IMG/VR virus record: IMGVR_UViG_3300027777_001908 | Coordinates: 1-53,483 of that record | Source: a virus | Reading direction: 5' to 3' (one strand) | Length of the DNA stretch: 53,483 nt | Shown here: positions 38,407 through 48,093 of the stretch, in pieces | How positions within the stretch are numbered: position 1 is the stretch's first letter | Layout of the letters: each line of letters starts with the position of its first letter | The notes under the pieces: generated by a model | Told to the model about the DNA's origin: nothing | The model's input: only the letters and a program-made list of their open reading frames with translations | Database searches by the model: none | Made by a program: the position numbers and the translations under genes

Positions 38407-38742
38407 ATGAAGCCATTTGAAAAATTTTTAGAACATAGTACATCATTAAGAGAACTATTGGACATTTATCTTGAATTAAGACAACATTTTCAAGAACTTG
38501 AGTTTAGTGAAGAAGATTTAAAGAGTCCACCAACATATACTCAAAAAATGATGTCTTTATTTCATAAATTCGGTGATACACAAAAGGCTTTATTTCAACA
38601 AGTAAAAGATTATGGTTTTGATATAAACTGGAATAATTTTACTGATTATACTACAATATTATTATCTAAAATTGATGAATTAACACCACTTAAAGAAAAT
38701 GGCAATAACGAAAGAAGAAATCAAGGGGACGAAGATTATTAA
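38407..38742 (+). CDS. Small helical hypothetical protein
   Basis: 111 residues from the ATG at 38407 (MKPFEKFLEHSTSLRELLDI). The sequence is predicted all-helical and charged (LELRQHFQELEFSEEDL) with a hydrophilic tail. No family is recognised. Its last 44 bases overlap the next gene in another frame, so the two are probably translationally coupled. Confidence 0.55.
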   Translation: MKPFEKFLEHSTSLRELLDIYLELRQHFQELEFSEEDLKSPPTYTQKMMSLFHKFGDTQKALFQQVKDYGFDINWNNFTDYTTILLSKIDELTPLKENGNNERRNQGDEDY

Positions 38743-38941
38743 CGAAATAAAATCGTCTAATATTAAGAAAACAGAATACGATACAGAAACCAAAAAATTG
38801 ATAACAGAGTTCAATAATGGTTTTAAATATGAATATGATAATGTACCTCATCAGGTATATACTGCCTTTAGAAAAGCCCAATCTCAAGGGCAATTTTTTA
38901 TTACAAACATTTCAAAGAAATTTAAATATAAAAAACTATAA
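38699..38941 (+). CDS. KTSC-domain protein
   Basis: 80 residues. SSNIKKTEYDTETKKLITEF then NGFKYEYDNVPHQVYTAFRK and QGQFFITNIS... follow the conserved order of the KTSC domain (S-x-x-I-x-x-x-x-Y...L-x-I-x-F...Y-x-Y-x-x-V...F-x-x-A-x-S-x-G-x-x-F), a small domain linked to lysyl-tRNA synthetase-like and RNA-associated proteins. The glycine/serine core is intact (SQGQFF). Exact role unknown. It overlaps the previous gene by 44 bases. Confidence 0.7.
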   Translation: MAITKEEIKGTKIINEIKSSNIKKTEYDTETKKLITEFNNGFKYEYDNVPHQVYTAFRKAQSQGQFFITNISKKFKYKKL

Positions 38942-38950
38942 GTTATTGAG

Positions 38951-38958
38951 TATTTATA
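38951..38958 (+). promoter_or_regulatory. TATTTATA late-type promoter box
   Basis: TATTTATA ends 4 bases before the ATG at 38963. Confidence 0.45.
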
Positions 38959-38962
38959 TGTA

Positions 38963-39715
38963 ATGAGTAATGCCCAAAAAATACTTAATAGTTTTTCAGT
39001 TAAAGAAACCCTTAACCCAAAAGTATGGGAAGACTATGAAAGTGCTGAAAACGCAACCATGAAACCTAAAGTCAGAAAGGCTCTTATGCGAATCGCAGAA
39101 GAATTTATTGAAGATTTGGGTGATGACGTATTTGTTGAAGACATTTATCTTATGGGATCATTAGCAAATTTTAATTGGTCAGAATATTCTGATTTTGATT
39201 TACACGTTATTGTTGATTTTGAAAGATATGGAAAACAAGAAGACCTTTATAAAGAACTTTTTGATTTAAAAAAGAAACTTTTTAACGACAAACATGATAT
39301 TAAAATTTTTGGATATGATGTTGAGGTTTATGCTCAAGGTATTTCAGATGAATCTCATAGTGATGGAGTTTATTCTGTTATGAATAACGAATGGATTCAC
39401 AAGCCGAAAAAGACACATAAAAATTTAGATATGTCAGTTTTAAAAACCAAAATAAAAAGTTGGACCGATAAAATTGATGATGCAATTGAAGACGCAAAAT
39501 CTGAAGGAAATGCTGAAACTTTAAAAGGGTTAAAAGACAAATTAAAAGATTATAGACAATCGGGATTAGATAAAGATGGTGAGTTTTCTTATGAGAATTT
39601 AGTTTTTAAATATCTTAGAAGGTCTGGTCATATTGGAAAACTTTTTGACGAAAAAACTAAAATTAAGGATAAAGAGTTGTCTGTAGAAACACAAATTCAA
39701 GAAATCCGTAAATAA
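38963..39715 (+). CDS. Nucleotidyltransferase-fold protein (MNT-like)
   Basis: 250 residues. IYLMGSLANFNWSEYSDFDL contains the polymerase-beta-like signature G65-S66 followed by D77-x-D79, the metal and nucleotide-binding motif of minimal nucleotidyltransferases; a third acidic residue is likely in the strand DVEVYAQGI. The C-terminal half is a charged helical region (KIKSWTDKIDDAIEDAKSEG). Such enzymes transfer NMP to RNA, protein or small molecules, and include antitoxin-like AMP transferases. No HEPN partner is adjacent. Confidence 0.7.
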   Translation: MSNAQKILNSFSVKETLNPKVWEDYESAENATMKPKVRKALMRIAEEFIEDLGDDVFVEDIYLMGSLANFNWSEYSDFDLHVIVDFERYGKQEDLYKELFDLKKKLFNDKHDIKIFGYDVEVYAQGISDESHSDGVYSVMNNEWIHKPKKTHKNLDMSVLKTKIKSWTDKIDDAIEDAKSEGNAETLKGLKDKLKDYRQSGLDKDGEFSYENLVFKYLRRSGHIGKLFDEKTKIKDKELSVETQIQEIRK

Positions 39716-39730
39716 TTAGTATAAATCGTA

Positions 39731-39738
39731 TATTTATA
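39731..39738 (+). promoter_or_regulatory. TATTTATA late-type promoter box
   Basis: TATTTATA, 13 bases before the ATG at 39752. Confidence 0.5.
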
Positions 39739-39751
39739 AAGAAAAAATTAA

Positions 39752-40585
39752 ATGGCATTAGTTACATATCTCATAGGTTATTGTGGTGGTGGCCCTGCAA
39801 TATTAGTTGATTTTGATAGTTCATCATTGCCTGCAGTTAACGGTAATTACTATTTAACATTTACAGGTGGAACAATAGCAGGATGTTATGACATCATTGA
39901 TAACGCAGAACCAGCAACTGGTATTGATAAAGTTTTAACATTATCTGTTGATTATACTGATTGTGCGACTTGTCTAGCAGTTGTAACTCCAACTCCAACT
40001 GCAACCGTAACAAAAACACCAACACAAACACCGACCAATACACCAAGTCATACTCCAACAAATACCGCAACTTTAACACAAACACCAACCAATACACCAA
40101 CTCTAACAAAAACGCCAACACCAAGTGTAACAACAACCAATACACCAACTCTAACAAAAACGCCAACACCAAGTGTAACAACAACTAATACACCAACACC
40201 AAGCGTAACTACAACACAAACAGGAACACCAAGAGTAACAACAACTAAAACACCAACACCAACTGTAACACCAACTAACACAGGAACACCAAATGTAACA
40301 CCAACAAATACGGTAACAAAAACACCAACTCCAACACAAACAGGAACGCCTAAAGTAACTCCAACTAATACACCAACACCAACTCATACACCTTTTTTTA
40401 CAGGTATTTCAGTAAATGCTCTTTATCAATATACCGATGATATGTTTGGTTCTTTCAGTGGAGGAACTTGGCAACCATCTTATGGACCAGTGCCATATGC
40501 TGTATATACTAACAGTAATGGTACAGAAGAGGTAATTCAATTAAATGCAATATCTCTTGGAGGATTTAACGGATTAAATAATTAA
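39752..40585 (+). CDS. Thr/Pro-rich surface protein
   Basis: 277 residues. A cysteine-containing N-terminal domain ([20 protein letters not shown] to about 80) and a short C-terminal domain (from about 220, [20 protein letters not shown]) are joined by a long TPT-type stalk of about 135 residues built from repeats such as [13 protein letters not shown]. The stalk is like the one in the LamG adhesin at 33801 and should be extended and exposed, possibly O-glycosylated by the host. I infer a virion surface fibre or decoration protein placed upstream of the head genes. Confidence 0.6.
   Translation: MALVTYLIGYCGGGPAILVDFDSSSLPAVNGNYYLTFTGGTIAGCYDIIDNAEPATGIDKVLTLSVDYTDCATCLAVVTPTPTATVTKTPTQTPTNTPSHTPTNTATLTQTPTNTPTLTKTPTPSVTTTNTPTLTKTPTPSVTTTNTPTPSVTTTQTGTPRVTTTKTPTPTVTPTNTGTPNVTPTNTVTKTPTPTQTGTPKVTPTNTPTPTHTPFFTGISVNALYQYTDDMFGSFSGGTWQPSYGPVPYAVYTNSNGTEEVIQLNAISLGGFNGLNN
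39985..40385 (+). repeat. Thr/Pro-coding tandem repeat region
   Basis: Imperfect repeats of units such as AACACCAACACCAA; an exact block covering ACTCTAACAAAAACGCCAAC occurs twice (about 40099 and 40147). The repeat keeps reading frame, so it evolves as coding DNA. Confidence 0.7.
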
Positions 40586-40605
40586 AAAAAATAAAAATAC
40601 AAAAT

Positions 40606-41865
40606 ATGTCAGATTTAAAAGCAATAGGAAGTGAAAAGCTTACAGGCCAAAATAAATTGAATAGAATAATGGAAATTGCTCGTTTTAATGAAGTAATTCC
40701 ATCTAAAATTAATGAAACTTCAAATTCAGAATATAATATCTCTCTTGCCGATGGTTATAAATATGAAATTGTAAAAGAAAGACAAGGTTATATTATTAAG
40801 AAAAATATTAATGAATCTGAAGCTGATTATATTGAGCCAATGAAAAATAGAAAATACTATTCTTCATATTCTCAAGCTCTAAAAAGATTAAATTTATTAA
40901 CTAAAGAAGTTAATAGACTTGCTGAAAATGAAGAAGGTACTTCTTTATTTGGTGAACAAAAAAAGTTCACTTTAAAATTACCAACACCAGCTCCAGCTCC
41001 AGCTCCAGCTCCAGCTCCTGAAGTTGCAGCCGCTCCACCAGCAGAACCACCAGCGGTTCCGTCACCAGAATTACCTCCATCACCTGATATGGGCATGAGT
41101 GCTGACGCAGGTGTAGATATGGGAGGAGAAGATGTAAATGTTGATATGAACTCGGATATGGGAGGAGAAGATGTAAATGTTGATATGAATGATGATATGG
41201 GTGCTGATGCAGGAGATGCTGAAGAACAAGTTACATTCAAAACAATTCAAAAACTTACTGGTAAATTAACACAAAAAATTAGAACATTAGATAATGAAGA
41301 AGGAATGACTTCTGAAAATATCAAATATGTTATTAATATGGTTTTATCATCTTTAGATTTGAAATCATTAAGTGAAGAAGACAAAGATGATATTATGTCA
41401 AAATTTGATGAAGCTGAGGAAAGAGAAGAAGGTGGAGATGATATGGGAGGTGAAGATATGACCGATGATAGTGAAGTTGAAAATATTCAAGCGGATATGG
41501 ATGTACCTGTTGAACAAACAGGAGCTGAAATGGCAGAATATGGTAACGGAGCAATCATGGATAGTATTTTTAAAGAATCTAAAGTTGATAAAGTAATTTC
41601 GAAATATTTTGAAGTAACAAAACAAGAAATAAGAGAATCTGCAAATAAAAAAGCACAAAAACAAATCAAAATTAAATCTGAAGTTAAAAAGAAAATGGAT
41701 TCAGTTATTAAATTAACAGAAACTATTGAACAAGAATTGGCGGCTAAGAAATTTTTAGAAAAAAATTCTAACTATAACTTTATCGGAATTACTAATAAGA
41801 AAAATTTGGTGTTTGAAAATAACGGAAAACAAAAAAGAATTTCAACAGAAGGAAATGTTATATGA
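40606..41865 (+). CDS. Acidic late protein with candidate prohead-protease sites
   Basis: 419 residues. Two early sites fit the gp21 rule: INE37 followed by T38 (SKINETSN), and FGE followed by Q near residue 123 (SLFGEQ). An Ala/Pro stretch (about 126-160), Met/Gly/Asp repeats (MGGEDVNVDMN, twice) and a coiled C-terminal region (VKKKMDSVIKLTETIEQELA) follow. The composition resembles a scaffold-like or head-internal protein. It is first in the run 40606-44438 before the terminase, all on one strand and tightly spaced. Confidence 0.55.
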   Translation: MSDLKAIGSEKLTGQNKLNRIMEIARFNEVIPSKINETSNSEYNISLADGYKYEIVKERQGYIIKKNINESEADYIEPMKNRKYYSSYSQALKRLNLLTKEVNRLAENEEGTSLFGEQKKFTLKLPTPAPAPAPAPAPEVAAAPPAEPPAVPSPELPPSPDMGMSADAGVDMGGEDVNVDMNSDMGGEDVNVDMNDDMGADAGDAEEQVTFKTIQKLTGKLTQKIRTLDNEEGMTSENIKYVINMVLSSLDLKSLSEEDKDDIMSKFDEAEEREEGGDDMGGEDMTDDSEVENIQADMDVPVEQTGAEMAEYGNGAIMDSIFKESKVDKVISKYFEVTKQEIRESANKKAQKQIKIKSEVKKKMDSVIKLTETIEQELAAKKFLEKNSNYNFIGITNKKNLVFENNGKQKRISTEGNVI

Positions 41866-42257
41866 GTAATTTAATCTACGTAAATGGTTTGGGACCTAAT
41901 TATAAGGGAGACAATCTTTACGAGTTTATTTTTTCTGATGATTTAGATGTATGGGGAGAATATTGGGAGAGTAAACCATCTAATGGTTATCCAACTCCAC
42001 CTGAATTAAAATATATTAAAAAAGTAGGAGTACTGAGAAATACTGATATAAAATTAGAATTGATTCAGAACTCCGATTTTTTTTGTATGATAGATGCAAT
42101 GGATGATGTTGTTGCATTAGCCTGGGAAACCGAAGAATCTGAAGGACAAAAAAGATTGGTATTTAGATTTGGAGAAACAGAACAAAAAATAAAAGATAAA
42201 CTCTATGAAAGAGATTTGATTCTAGAATTTGAAAAGAAAGTCGTGTATGAAAACTAA
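41862..42257 (+). CDS. Hypothetical late protein
   Basis: 131 residues, overlapping the previous stop by four bases (ATGA). It begins MSNLIYVNGLGPNYKGDNLY and has an aromatic-rich first half (YEFIFSDDLDVWGEYWESKP) and a charged second half. Conserved blocks like NGLGPNYKG are reminiscent of small proteins found near head genes in marine T4-like phages, but I cannot name a family. The next gene starts within its last codons. Confidence 0.55.
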   Translation: MSNLIYVNGLGPNYKGDNLYEFIFSDDLDVWGEYWESKPSNGYPTPPELKYIKKVGVLRNTDIKLELIQNSDFFCMIDAMDDVVALAWETEESEGQKRLVFRFGETEQKIKDKLYERDLILEFEKKVVYEN

Positions 42258-43131
42258 CATAAAAGCCCTTGAATTAATTGAAAAAGGAATGACAGCCAAA
42301 ACTGTTTCTAAATTAACTGAATCTCAAATTAATATTTTATATTCAAAATTACTTGGTGAACAAGTATCAGGAAAAGGTGTTACAACCATAAGTAGTAAAA
42401 ATCCACAAGCACCTCAAATTGCAAAAAACTTGAATGCTCAAGGTGTTAATGTTTCAATGACTGAAATTGAGGAAGACGAAACCGACGATTTAACTGATTC
42501 TGACGCATTGGCTACTGATGCATTACAAAATGTTACAGGGCAAGACGATCCACACGATGAAAATGATATGGGTAAAGATGGAATGGACGATGACTCAGAT
42601 AATAATAGAAAAATGATGGGTATGGCAGAAGCTAAACATAAAGAAAACAAACCAAATCCCTGGGCTATTTGCCATTCTCAGGTAGGACCAAAAAAATCAA
42701 GAAAGTGGGAAAGATGTGTTAGAGAAGTAAAAAAACAATTGGGAGAAGGAAAAAATCCTGTATCTTTGTTTTTAGAAAACGAAATTATGAAAATTGTTGA
42801 AAGAAATATTTTACCAAGAATTACTAAAGGAGATTTAATTAAACATCTTAATGAAGAAGAAAATTTTGCAACAAAACATCTTCAATCATTTGGAAAAAAA
42901 TCATCTCCAAAAGTTAAGAAAGAAGTTGATGAACAAAATCCTTCTCCGGCACCAACAACAAAACCAGCTCCAACTAAACCTGGAACTAAAACACCACCAA
43001 AACCAAGACCAAGTCATCCTGGAAAAAATCCAAATCCTGGTGAAAAAGATGCTCCAAAGGCACAAAAAACTTCACCTGAAAAGGCTAAAAATGAAATAAT
43101 TGATACTATTATTAAAATGTTAGAAAAATAA
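42247..43131 (+). CDS. Late protein with leader ending in LGE-Q
   Basis: 294 residues from the ATG at 42247, which overlaps the end of the previous gene. The leader SKLTESQINILYSKLLGEQ has the same pattern as the 37919 leader (L-T/S-E-x-x-I/L...E-Q), with LGE38 followed by Q39. A central cysteine motif NPWAICHSQVGPKKSRKWER-CVREVKK recurs in marine phage proteins. The second half is Lys/Pro-rich (KPAPTKPGTKTPPKPRPSHP) and disordered. Probably a processed head protein. Confidence 0.6.
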   Translation: MKTNIKALELIEKGMTAKTVSKLTESQINILYSKLLGEQVSGKGVTTISSKNPQAPQIAKNLNAQGVNVSMTEIEEDETDDLTDSDALATDALQNVTGQDDPHDENDMGKDGMDDDSDNNRKMMGMAEAKHKENKPNPWAICHSQVGPKKSRKWERCVREVKKQLGEGKNPVSLFLENEIMKIVERNILPRITKGDLIKHLNEEENFATKHLQSFGKKSSPKVKKEVDEQNPSPAPTTKPAPTKPGTKTPPKPRPSHPGKNPNPGEKDAPKAQKTSPEKAKNEIIDTIIKMLEK

Positions 43132-43133
43132 AA

Positions 43134-44438
43134 ATGGGAAAGAATTTAAAAGAACAAATAGATTACGGAAATAGGCGTGAAAGAATGGACCCTAATTTGG
43201 AAAGAAAATTAGGAGACCCTGAAAGTTTATATGCAAAAAATCCTGCAATGAAAAAAGGGACTCAAGATGTTCAAAGATTAATAAGCCAAAGATTTGGTAA
43301 AGTTGCCGACAAACTTAAAGAAGTTACAGGTAATCAAAATATTGATTCTAAACAAGTTCAAGGAATGATTTATCAAGAAATGATGAGAAAACTTCCTAAT
43401 ATCATGAGAATTGAAAGTGCTCATAAAGAAGAACTTGAACAATTAGCAGTTGATGCATCTTTAGAAGAAGGTGAAGTACCTGAAGATTGGTATCAGATTG
43501 ATGCTAAATTGGGTATGCCAGATACTTCTAATTTTAGATTTAATCCTGAAGAACCTGAAGATGAAGAAGATGATGAAGAGGAAAATGAAACCCCTCAAAT
43601 CCCATCATTTGATATTGAAGATTTAACTGATGAAGAAGAATTAGAATTAGAAAAACATAAGAGAAATATCATAAATGCTATTATTCAAGGAGCTGCAAAA
43701 AAAGGTCATTATCTTTTTCAAAAGCCATCAGTAAAAGCAAGATTAGATGCTATTGACCCTTCATTATATAGAGATTATTTAGGAATTATGGCAATCAATG
43801 ATTTCCTGTATTTTACTATGGAACAAATGATTGAAATGATGAGTGAAACAGGACAAGGTATTGCTGGTAAAGTAGAATTAGGTGATTCAGATGATGAAGA
43901 TGAAGGTGGTGAAGGTGGAGAAGAAACTCCTGACACAAAAATTACTGCAACAGGAATGATTTTCCCAATATTATGTCATGAAATAATCAAAGGGTTAGAA
44001 GAAGCAAAAGGAAGACATGGACATTCTAAAAATCCTGATATTCGTGAAAAAGTTAGAGGTGCTGTTGATGTATTATCTAACGAACCAATGCAATTGAGAA
44101 TAGGACCTGAAATTGTAGAAAAACTTAGATTTGCATTACCCGACAGAATGTTTGACGAATCAAACAAAGGTCTAATAAACTGGTTCCATATCTTGTTATA
44201 CCAAATACCTGCTCAAGAATTTTTGGCAATTATAGGAAACGCCATATCTGAAGATGACTCTAAAGTAAGAAAGGCAACTTCAAAATTTGAAGAAATTATG
44301 AAAGAAGCTCAAAATATGAAAGATGAATTTGAGGAATATAAAGAAGAAAAAGATATTGATTCTGACGAAAATGATGATGAAGATGAAGACGGATTAGATG
44401 ATTTCTTAGGTAGTTTGGGAATATCAAGACCCAAATAA
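43134..44438 (+). CDS. Hypothetical protein upstream of terminase
   Basis: 434 residues, mostly helical. It begins MGKNLKEQIDYGNRRERMDP, has an acidic hinge (EEPEDEEDDEEENE, about 145), a central helical domain (IINAIIQGAAKKGHYLFQKP to MEQMIEMMSETGQG) and an acidic C-terminus (DSDENDDEDEDGLDDFLGSL). Its position right before the large terminase, where T4-like phages often have a small-terminase or accessory gene, suggests a packaging role, but I see no small-terminase motif. The terminase start follows after 6 bases. Confidence 0.55.
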   Translation: MGKNLKEQIDYGNRRERMDPNLERKLGDPESLYAKNPAMKKGTQDVQRLISQRFGKVADKLKEVTGNQNIDSKQVQGMIYQEMMRKLPNIMRIESAHKEELEQLAVDASLEEGEVPEDWYQIDAKLGMPDTSNFRFNPEEPEDEEDDEEENETPQIPSFDIEDLTDEEELELEKHKRNIINAIIQGAAKKGHYLFQKPSVKARLDAIDPSLYRDYLGIMAINDFLYFTMEQMIEMMSETGQGIAGKVELGDSDDEDEGGEGGEETPDTKITATGMIFPILCHEIIKGLEEAKGRHGHSKNPDIREKVRGAVDVLSNEPMQLRIGPEIVEKLRFALPDRMFDESNKGLINWFHILLYQIPAQEFLAIIGNAISEDDSKVRKATSKFEEIMKEAQNMKDEFEEYKEEKDIDSDENDDEDEDGLDDFLGSLGISRPK

Positions 44439-44444
44439 AATTTT

Positions 44445-46205
44445 GTGACTAAAGAACAATTAATTATAGAAGTTACGAAGTGCATGAGGAACACACCTTA
44501 CGCACTTCGTACTTATTTACAGACATTTGATAATACCGTATCCAAATACGTTCCATTAGATTTATTTCCAGATCAAATCAAACTAATTGAAGATTATGAT
44601 GCTTACAATGAAAATGTGGCATTAAAGTATAGACAAGCAGGTGTATCTACTGTTACCGCAGCATGGGCATCAAAAAAAGTAGCATTTGCCAAAAAAAGTA
44701 AGCCAGAAAAAATTCTAATCATTGCCAATAAATTGGATACTGCCGTAGAAATGGCAAATAAAGTTAGAGGTTTTACAGAACAATGGCCTGCTTGGGTAGG
44801 CATTGGATTCTCACAAGAAAAAAACTCACAAAGACATTTCAAACTCAATAATGATTGTGAGGTTAAAGCCGTTGCGACATCAAAAGATGCCCTTCGTGGT
44901 TATACCCCAACCATACTGATATTTGATGAAGCTGCATACATTGAAGCAGACAGTGATTTCTGGTCTGCTTGTATGGCCTCACTATCTACGGGTGGTAAGG
45001 TTATTGTTGTATCCACACCAAATGGATATGACCCAATCTATTATGAAATTTATGACCAGTCATTAAGAGGAATGAATGATTTCAAAATCTCTGAAATGTA
45101 CTGGTATAAAGACCCAAGATATACAAAAGATTTGTATATGGTTAAAACTCCTGATTTAGTTCATTTTTTATTAAACAGAGAAGAGTACCCTAAAGATACT
45201 ATTGTTAGTTTACATAATGAAAATCCTTATGAAAGAGATTTAGAAGTAGTTAAAGACTATATGGACCAAGGATACAAACCATGTTCATCTTGGTTTGAAG
45301 GAATGGTTAAAAAATTAAAATTTGATAGAAGAAGAGTTGCCCAAGAGTTGGAATGTAACTTTTTAGGTTCAGGTGATAACGTATTTGATTCTGATTTAAT
45401 GCAGAACATTTCCAAAAATCAAGTAAGAGAACCACAAGCCAAAATGATGGGAGGAAATCTTTGGATATTTAAAGAACCTGAAAACGGACATAAGTACGTT
45501 ATGGGTGTGGATGTATCCAGAGGGGATTCTGAGGATTTTAGTTGTATTGAGATAATTGACTTTGATACAAGGGAACAAGTTCTTGAATATGTCGGAAAAG
45601 TCCCACCAGACGTAACTGCAGAGATAGCCTATAAGTGGGGAACAATGTATAATGCTTATTGTGTGGTAGATTTAACTGGTGGAATGGGGGTTGCTACTGC
45701 AAGAAAAATGCAAGAATTACAATATGCTGGTGGAATGTATGTTGATAATATTGATACAAGTAATAAGTGGAAATACGATCCAAAATTAAATGAAAAAATT
45801 CCTGGTATAAATTTCAATAATAAAAGAGTTCAAATTATTGCTTCTCTTGAAGAAGCGGTTAGACATGAATTTAAAGTTTATTCACATAGATTATATAATG
45901 AAATGAATACTTTTATCTATGTAAATGGAAGACCTGACCATCAAAAAGGTCATCATGATGACTGTATTATGGCAATATCTATGGCAATTTATGTTGCAGA
46001 AAAATCTTTTCAATCTCTCACAAAAGTTGTTAATCATACAAAAGCTATGTTAAATTCTTGGTCTACAGTGGTTAATGAAAATAAAAATTCTTCAGAATTT
46101 TTTAATCCAATGGTCCCACAAATGGGACGAGATAGTAGACAATATAACTCTGGTCCAACAAAAAAAGACTATGAAACATATGGTTGGTTATTTGGTGTTA
46201 AATAA
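44445..46205 (+). CDS. terL: Terminase large subunit (gp17-like)
   Basis: 586 residues from a GTG at 44445. ATPase half: Walker A-like RQAGVST (63-69), Walker B ILIFDEA (157-163) with the catalytic E162, and the coupling motif STPNG (190-194). Nuclease half: GVDVSRGDSED with D356, VVDLTGG with D409 and HHDDCIMA with D505/D506, the RNase H-like two-metal site. The enzyme translocates DNA into the prohead and cuts concatemers, docking on the portal encoded next. All motifs needed for both activities are present. Confidence 0.95.
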   Translation: MTKEQLIIEVTKCMRNTPYALRTYLQTFDNTVSKYVPLDLFPDQIKLIEDYDAYNENVALKYRQAGVSTVTAAWASKKVAFAKKSKPEKILIIANKLDTAVEMANKVRGFTEQWPAWVGIGFSQEKNSQRHFKLNNDCEVKAVATSKDALRGYTPTILIFDEAAYIEADSDFWSACMASLSTGGKVIVVSTPNGYDPIYYEIYDQSLRGMNDFKISEMYWYKDPRYTKDLYMVKTPDLVHFLLNREEYPKDTIVSLHNENPYERDLEVVKDYMDQGYKPCSSWFEGMVKKLKFDRRRVAQELECNFLGSGDNVFDSDLMQNISKNQVREPQAKMMGGNLWIFKEPENGHKYVMGVDVSRGDSEDFSCIEIIDFDTREQVLEYVGKVPPDVTAEIAYKWGTMYNAYCVVDLTGGMGVATARKMQELQYAGGMYVDNIDTSNKWKYDPKLNEKIPGINFNNKRVQIIASLEEAVRHEFKVYSHRLYNEMNTFIYVNGRPDHQKGHHDDCIMAISMAIYVAEKSFQSLTKVVNHTKAMLNSWSTVVNENKNSSEFFNPMVPQMGRDSRQYNSGPTKKDYETYGWLFGVK

Positions 46206-46206
46206 C

Positions 46207-46214
46207 TATTTATA
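46207..46214 (+). promoter_or_regulatory. TATTTATA late-type promoter box
   Basis: TATTTATA, 29 bases before the portal ATG; the leader is A-rich. Confidence 0.5.
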
Positions 46215-46243
46215 TTATTAAAGTAACAACTTAAAATTACAAT

Positions 46244-48070
46244 ATGAGTAATCAAAATCTAACCGTTTGGCAACGTTTGTCCAAAACTTTTGGGCCAAAT
46301 TCTTTGTTGAATCAAGATTATCCAACTTTTAAGTTTGATAAAAAAGAATTATTGCGTACCCCTAATCGTGATGAATATGAAAAGGAAAAATTACAAGCGC
46401 AACAAACATTTTATTTATCAGGTCAATGGGCAAAAGTTGAGAATAATATGTATTCTCAGGCAATGTACTATGAGCCAACAAGACTTTCTGCTCAGTATGA
46501 TTATGAATCAATGGAGTATACTCCTGAGATTTCAGCAGCATTAGATATCTACGCCGAAGAATCAACTACAACAAATGAAGACGGATTTATTTTACAAATT
46601 TATTCTGAATCAAAACGTATTAAATCTGTATTGGCTGATTTATTTAATAACTCTTTGGATATTAACACCAACTTACCAATGTGGACAAGAAATACTTGTA
46701 AGTATGGTGATAACTTTGTTTACTTAAAACTTGACCCTGAAAAAGGTATTGTTGGAGTTCAACAACTTCCAACAATTGAAATTGAAAGACATGAAGCAGG
46801 TGCAGGCGCAAAAATAACAGTTAATATTGAAAAACCTGAAAAACCAAAAGCATTAGAATTTACTTGGAAAAATAAAAATATGACTTTCCAATCATGGGAA
46901 ATTGCGCATTTTAGATTATTAGGTGATGATAGAAAACTTCCGTATGGTACTTCTATGTTAGAAAAGGCAAGAAGAATTTGGAAACAATTATTATTGTCTG
47001 AAGATGCGATGTTAATTTATCGTACATCAAGAGCCCCTGAAAGAAGAATGTTCAAAGTATTTGTGGGAAATATGAATGATGATGATGTGGAAGCATATGT
47101 TCAACGTGTTGCCAATAAATTTAAAAGAGAACAAATTGTTGATAAAAATACAGGTAATGTAGATATGAGATTTAATCAAATGGCGGTTGACCAAGATTAT
47201 TTCATTCCTGTTAGAGATCCGGCAGCTCCTGATCCAATTACAACATTACCAGGAGCAACAAACTTATCTGAAATTGCGGATATTGAATATATTCAAAAGA
47301 AATTATTAACAGCCCTTCGTGTTCCAAAAGCATTTTTAGGATTTGAAGAAGTTGTTGGTGATGGTAAGAATTTAGCATTAATGGATATTCGGTTTGCCAG
47401 AACAATTAATAGAATTCAAAAAAGTATGTTGCAAGAATTAAACAAAATTGCAATTGTACATCTATTTTTATTAGGATTTGAAGATGAACTTTCAAACTTT
47501 ACATTAGGACTTAGTAATCCATCAACACAGGCAGACTTGTTGAAAATTGATGTATGGAAAGAAAAAGTTTTGCTTTACAAAGACCTTGTTGCAGATCCAG
47601 GAAATGGTATTCAAGCGACTTCATCTACATGGGCTAAAAAACACATTTTTGGATGGTCTGATGAAGAAATTAGATTGGATTTACAACAACAAAGAATTGA
47701 AAGAGCTGTGGGAGAAGAACTTAAAGCAACTCCAACAGTTATTAGTAAAACAGGAATATTTGATAACATTGACAAGTTATATGGTTCATCTTCAGGAGGA
47801 ACGGCATCATCAACATCAACTGAACCTGCTCCACCTGGTGGAGATTTAGGGGGAGGTGATTTAGGAGGAGCGCCACCACCACCAGCACCAGAAGGAGGAA
47901 CTGAAGCACCCCCAACTGAAGGAGCTGTAACACCAGAATCAAGAATGGATAATCTCAATATGTTAGTTGAAAGTAACCTAATTGAGGGCACACAATTTTT
48001 AGATTTAGGACAAGGTCAAGATTCTTTAGGAGAAATGTCAAAAGAATTGGATAAGTTACTAAATTCATAA
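46244..48070 (+). CDS. gp20: Portal protein (gp20-like)
   Basis: 608 residues. The opening region, YTPEISAALDIYAEESTTTN and LDINTNLPMWTRNTCKYGDN, the long clip and wing region, and the block ADIEYIQKKLLTALRVPKAF followed by LGFEE correspond to T4 gp20-type portals, which form the dodecameric gate at the head vertex that the terminase and neck dock to. The C-terminal 90 residues are a Gly/Pro-rich extension (PAPPGGDLGGGDLGGAPPPP) with a final helix, longer than in T4. Located between terminase and protease genes as in T4. Confidence 0.93.
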   Translation: MSNQNLTVWQRLSKTFGPNSLLNQDYPTFKFDKKELLRTPNRDEYEKEKLQAQQTFYLSGQWAKVENNMYSQAMYYEPTRLSAQYDYESMEYTPEISAALDIYAEESTTTNEDGFILQIYSESKRIKSVLADLFNNSLDINTNLPMWTRNTCKYGDNFVYLKLDPEKGIVGVQQLPTIEIERHEAGAGAKITVNIEKPEKPKALEFTWKNKNMTFQSWEIAHFRLLGDDRKLPYGTSMLEKARRIWKQLLLSEDAMLIYRTSRAPERRMFKVFVGNMNDDDVEAYVQRVANKFKREQIVDKNTGNVDMRFNQMAVDQDYFIPVRDPAAPDPITTLPGATNLSEIADIEYIQKKLLTALRVPKAFLGFEEVVGDGKNLALMDIRFARTINRIQKSMLQELNKIAIVHLFLLGFEDELSNFTLGLSNPSTQADLLKIDVWKEKVLLYKDLVADPGNGIQATSSTWAKKHIFGWSDEEIRLDLQQQRIERAVGEELKATPTVISKTGIFDNIDKLYGSSSGGTASSTSTEPAPPGGDLGGGDLGGAPPPPAPEGGTEAPPTEGAVTPESRMDNLNMLVESNLIEGTQFLDLGQGQDSLGEMSKELDKLLNS

Positions 48071-48078
48071 TATTTATA
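48071..48078 (+). promoter_or_regulatory. TATTTATA late-type promoter box
   Basis: TATTTATA directly after the portal stop codon, 15 bases before the ATG at 48094. Confidence 0.5.
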
Positions 48079-48093
48079 TCAAAACTACCACTA

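Noticed and set aside
39985-40385. CRISPR-like array
   Set aside because: The repeats are short, imperfect and in frame for Thr/Pro codons; there are no spacers of uniform length.
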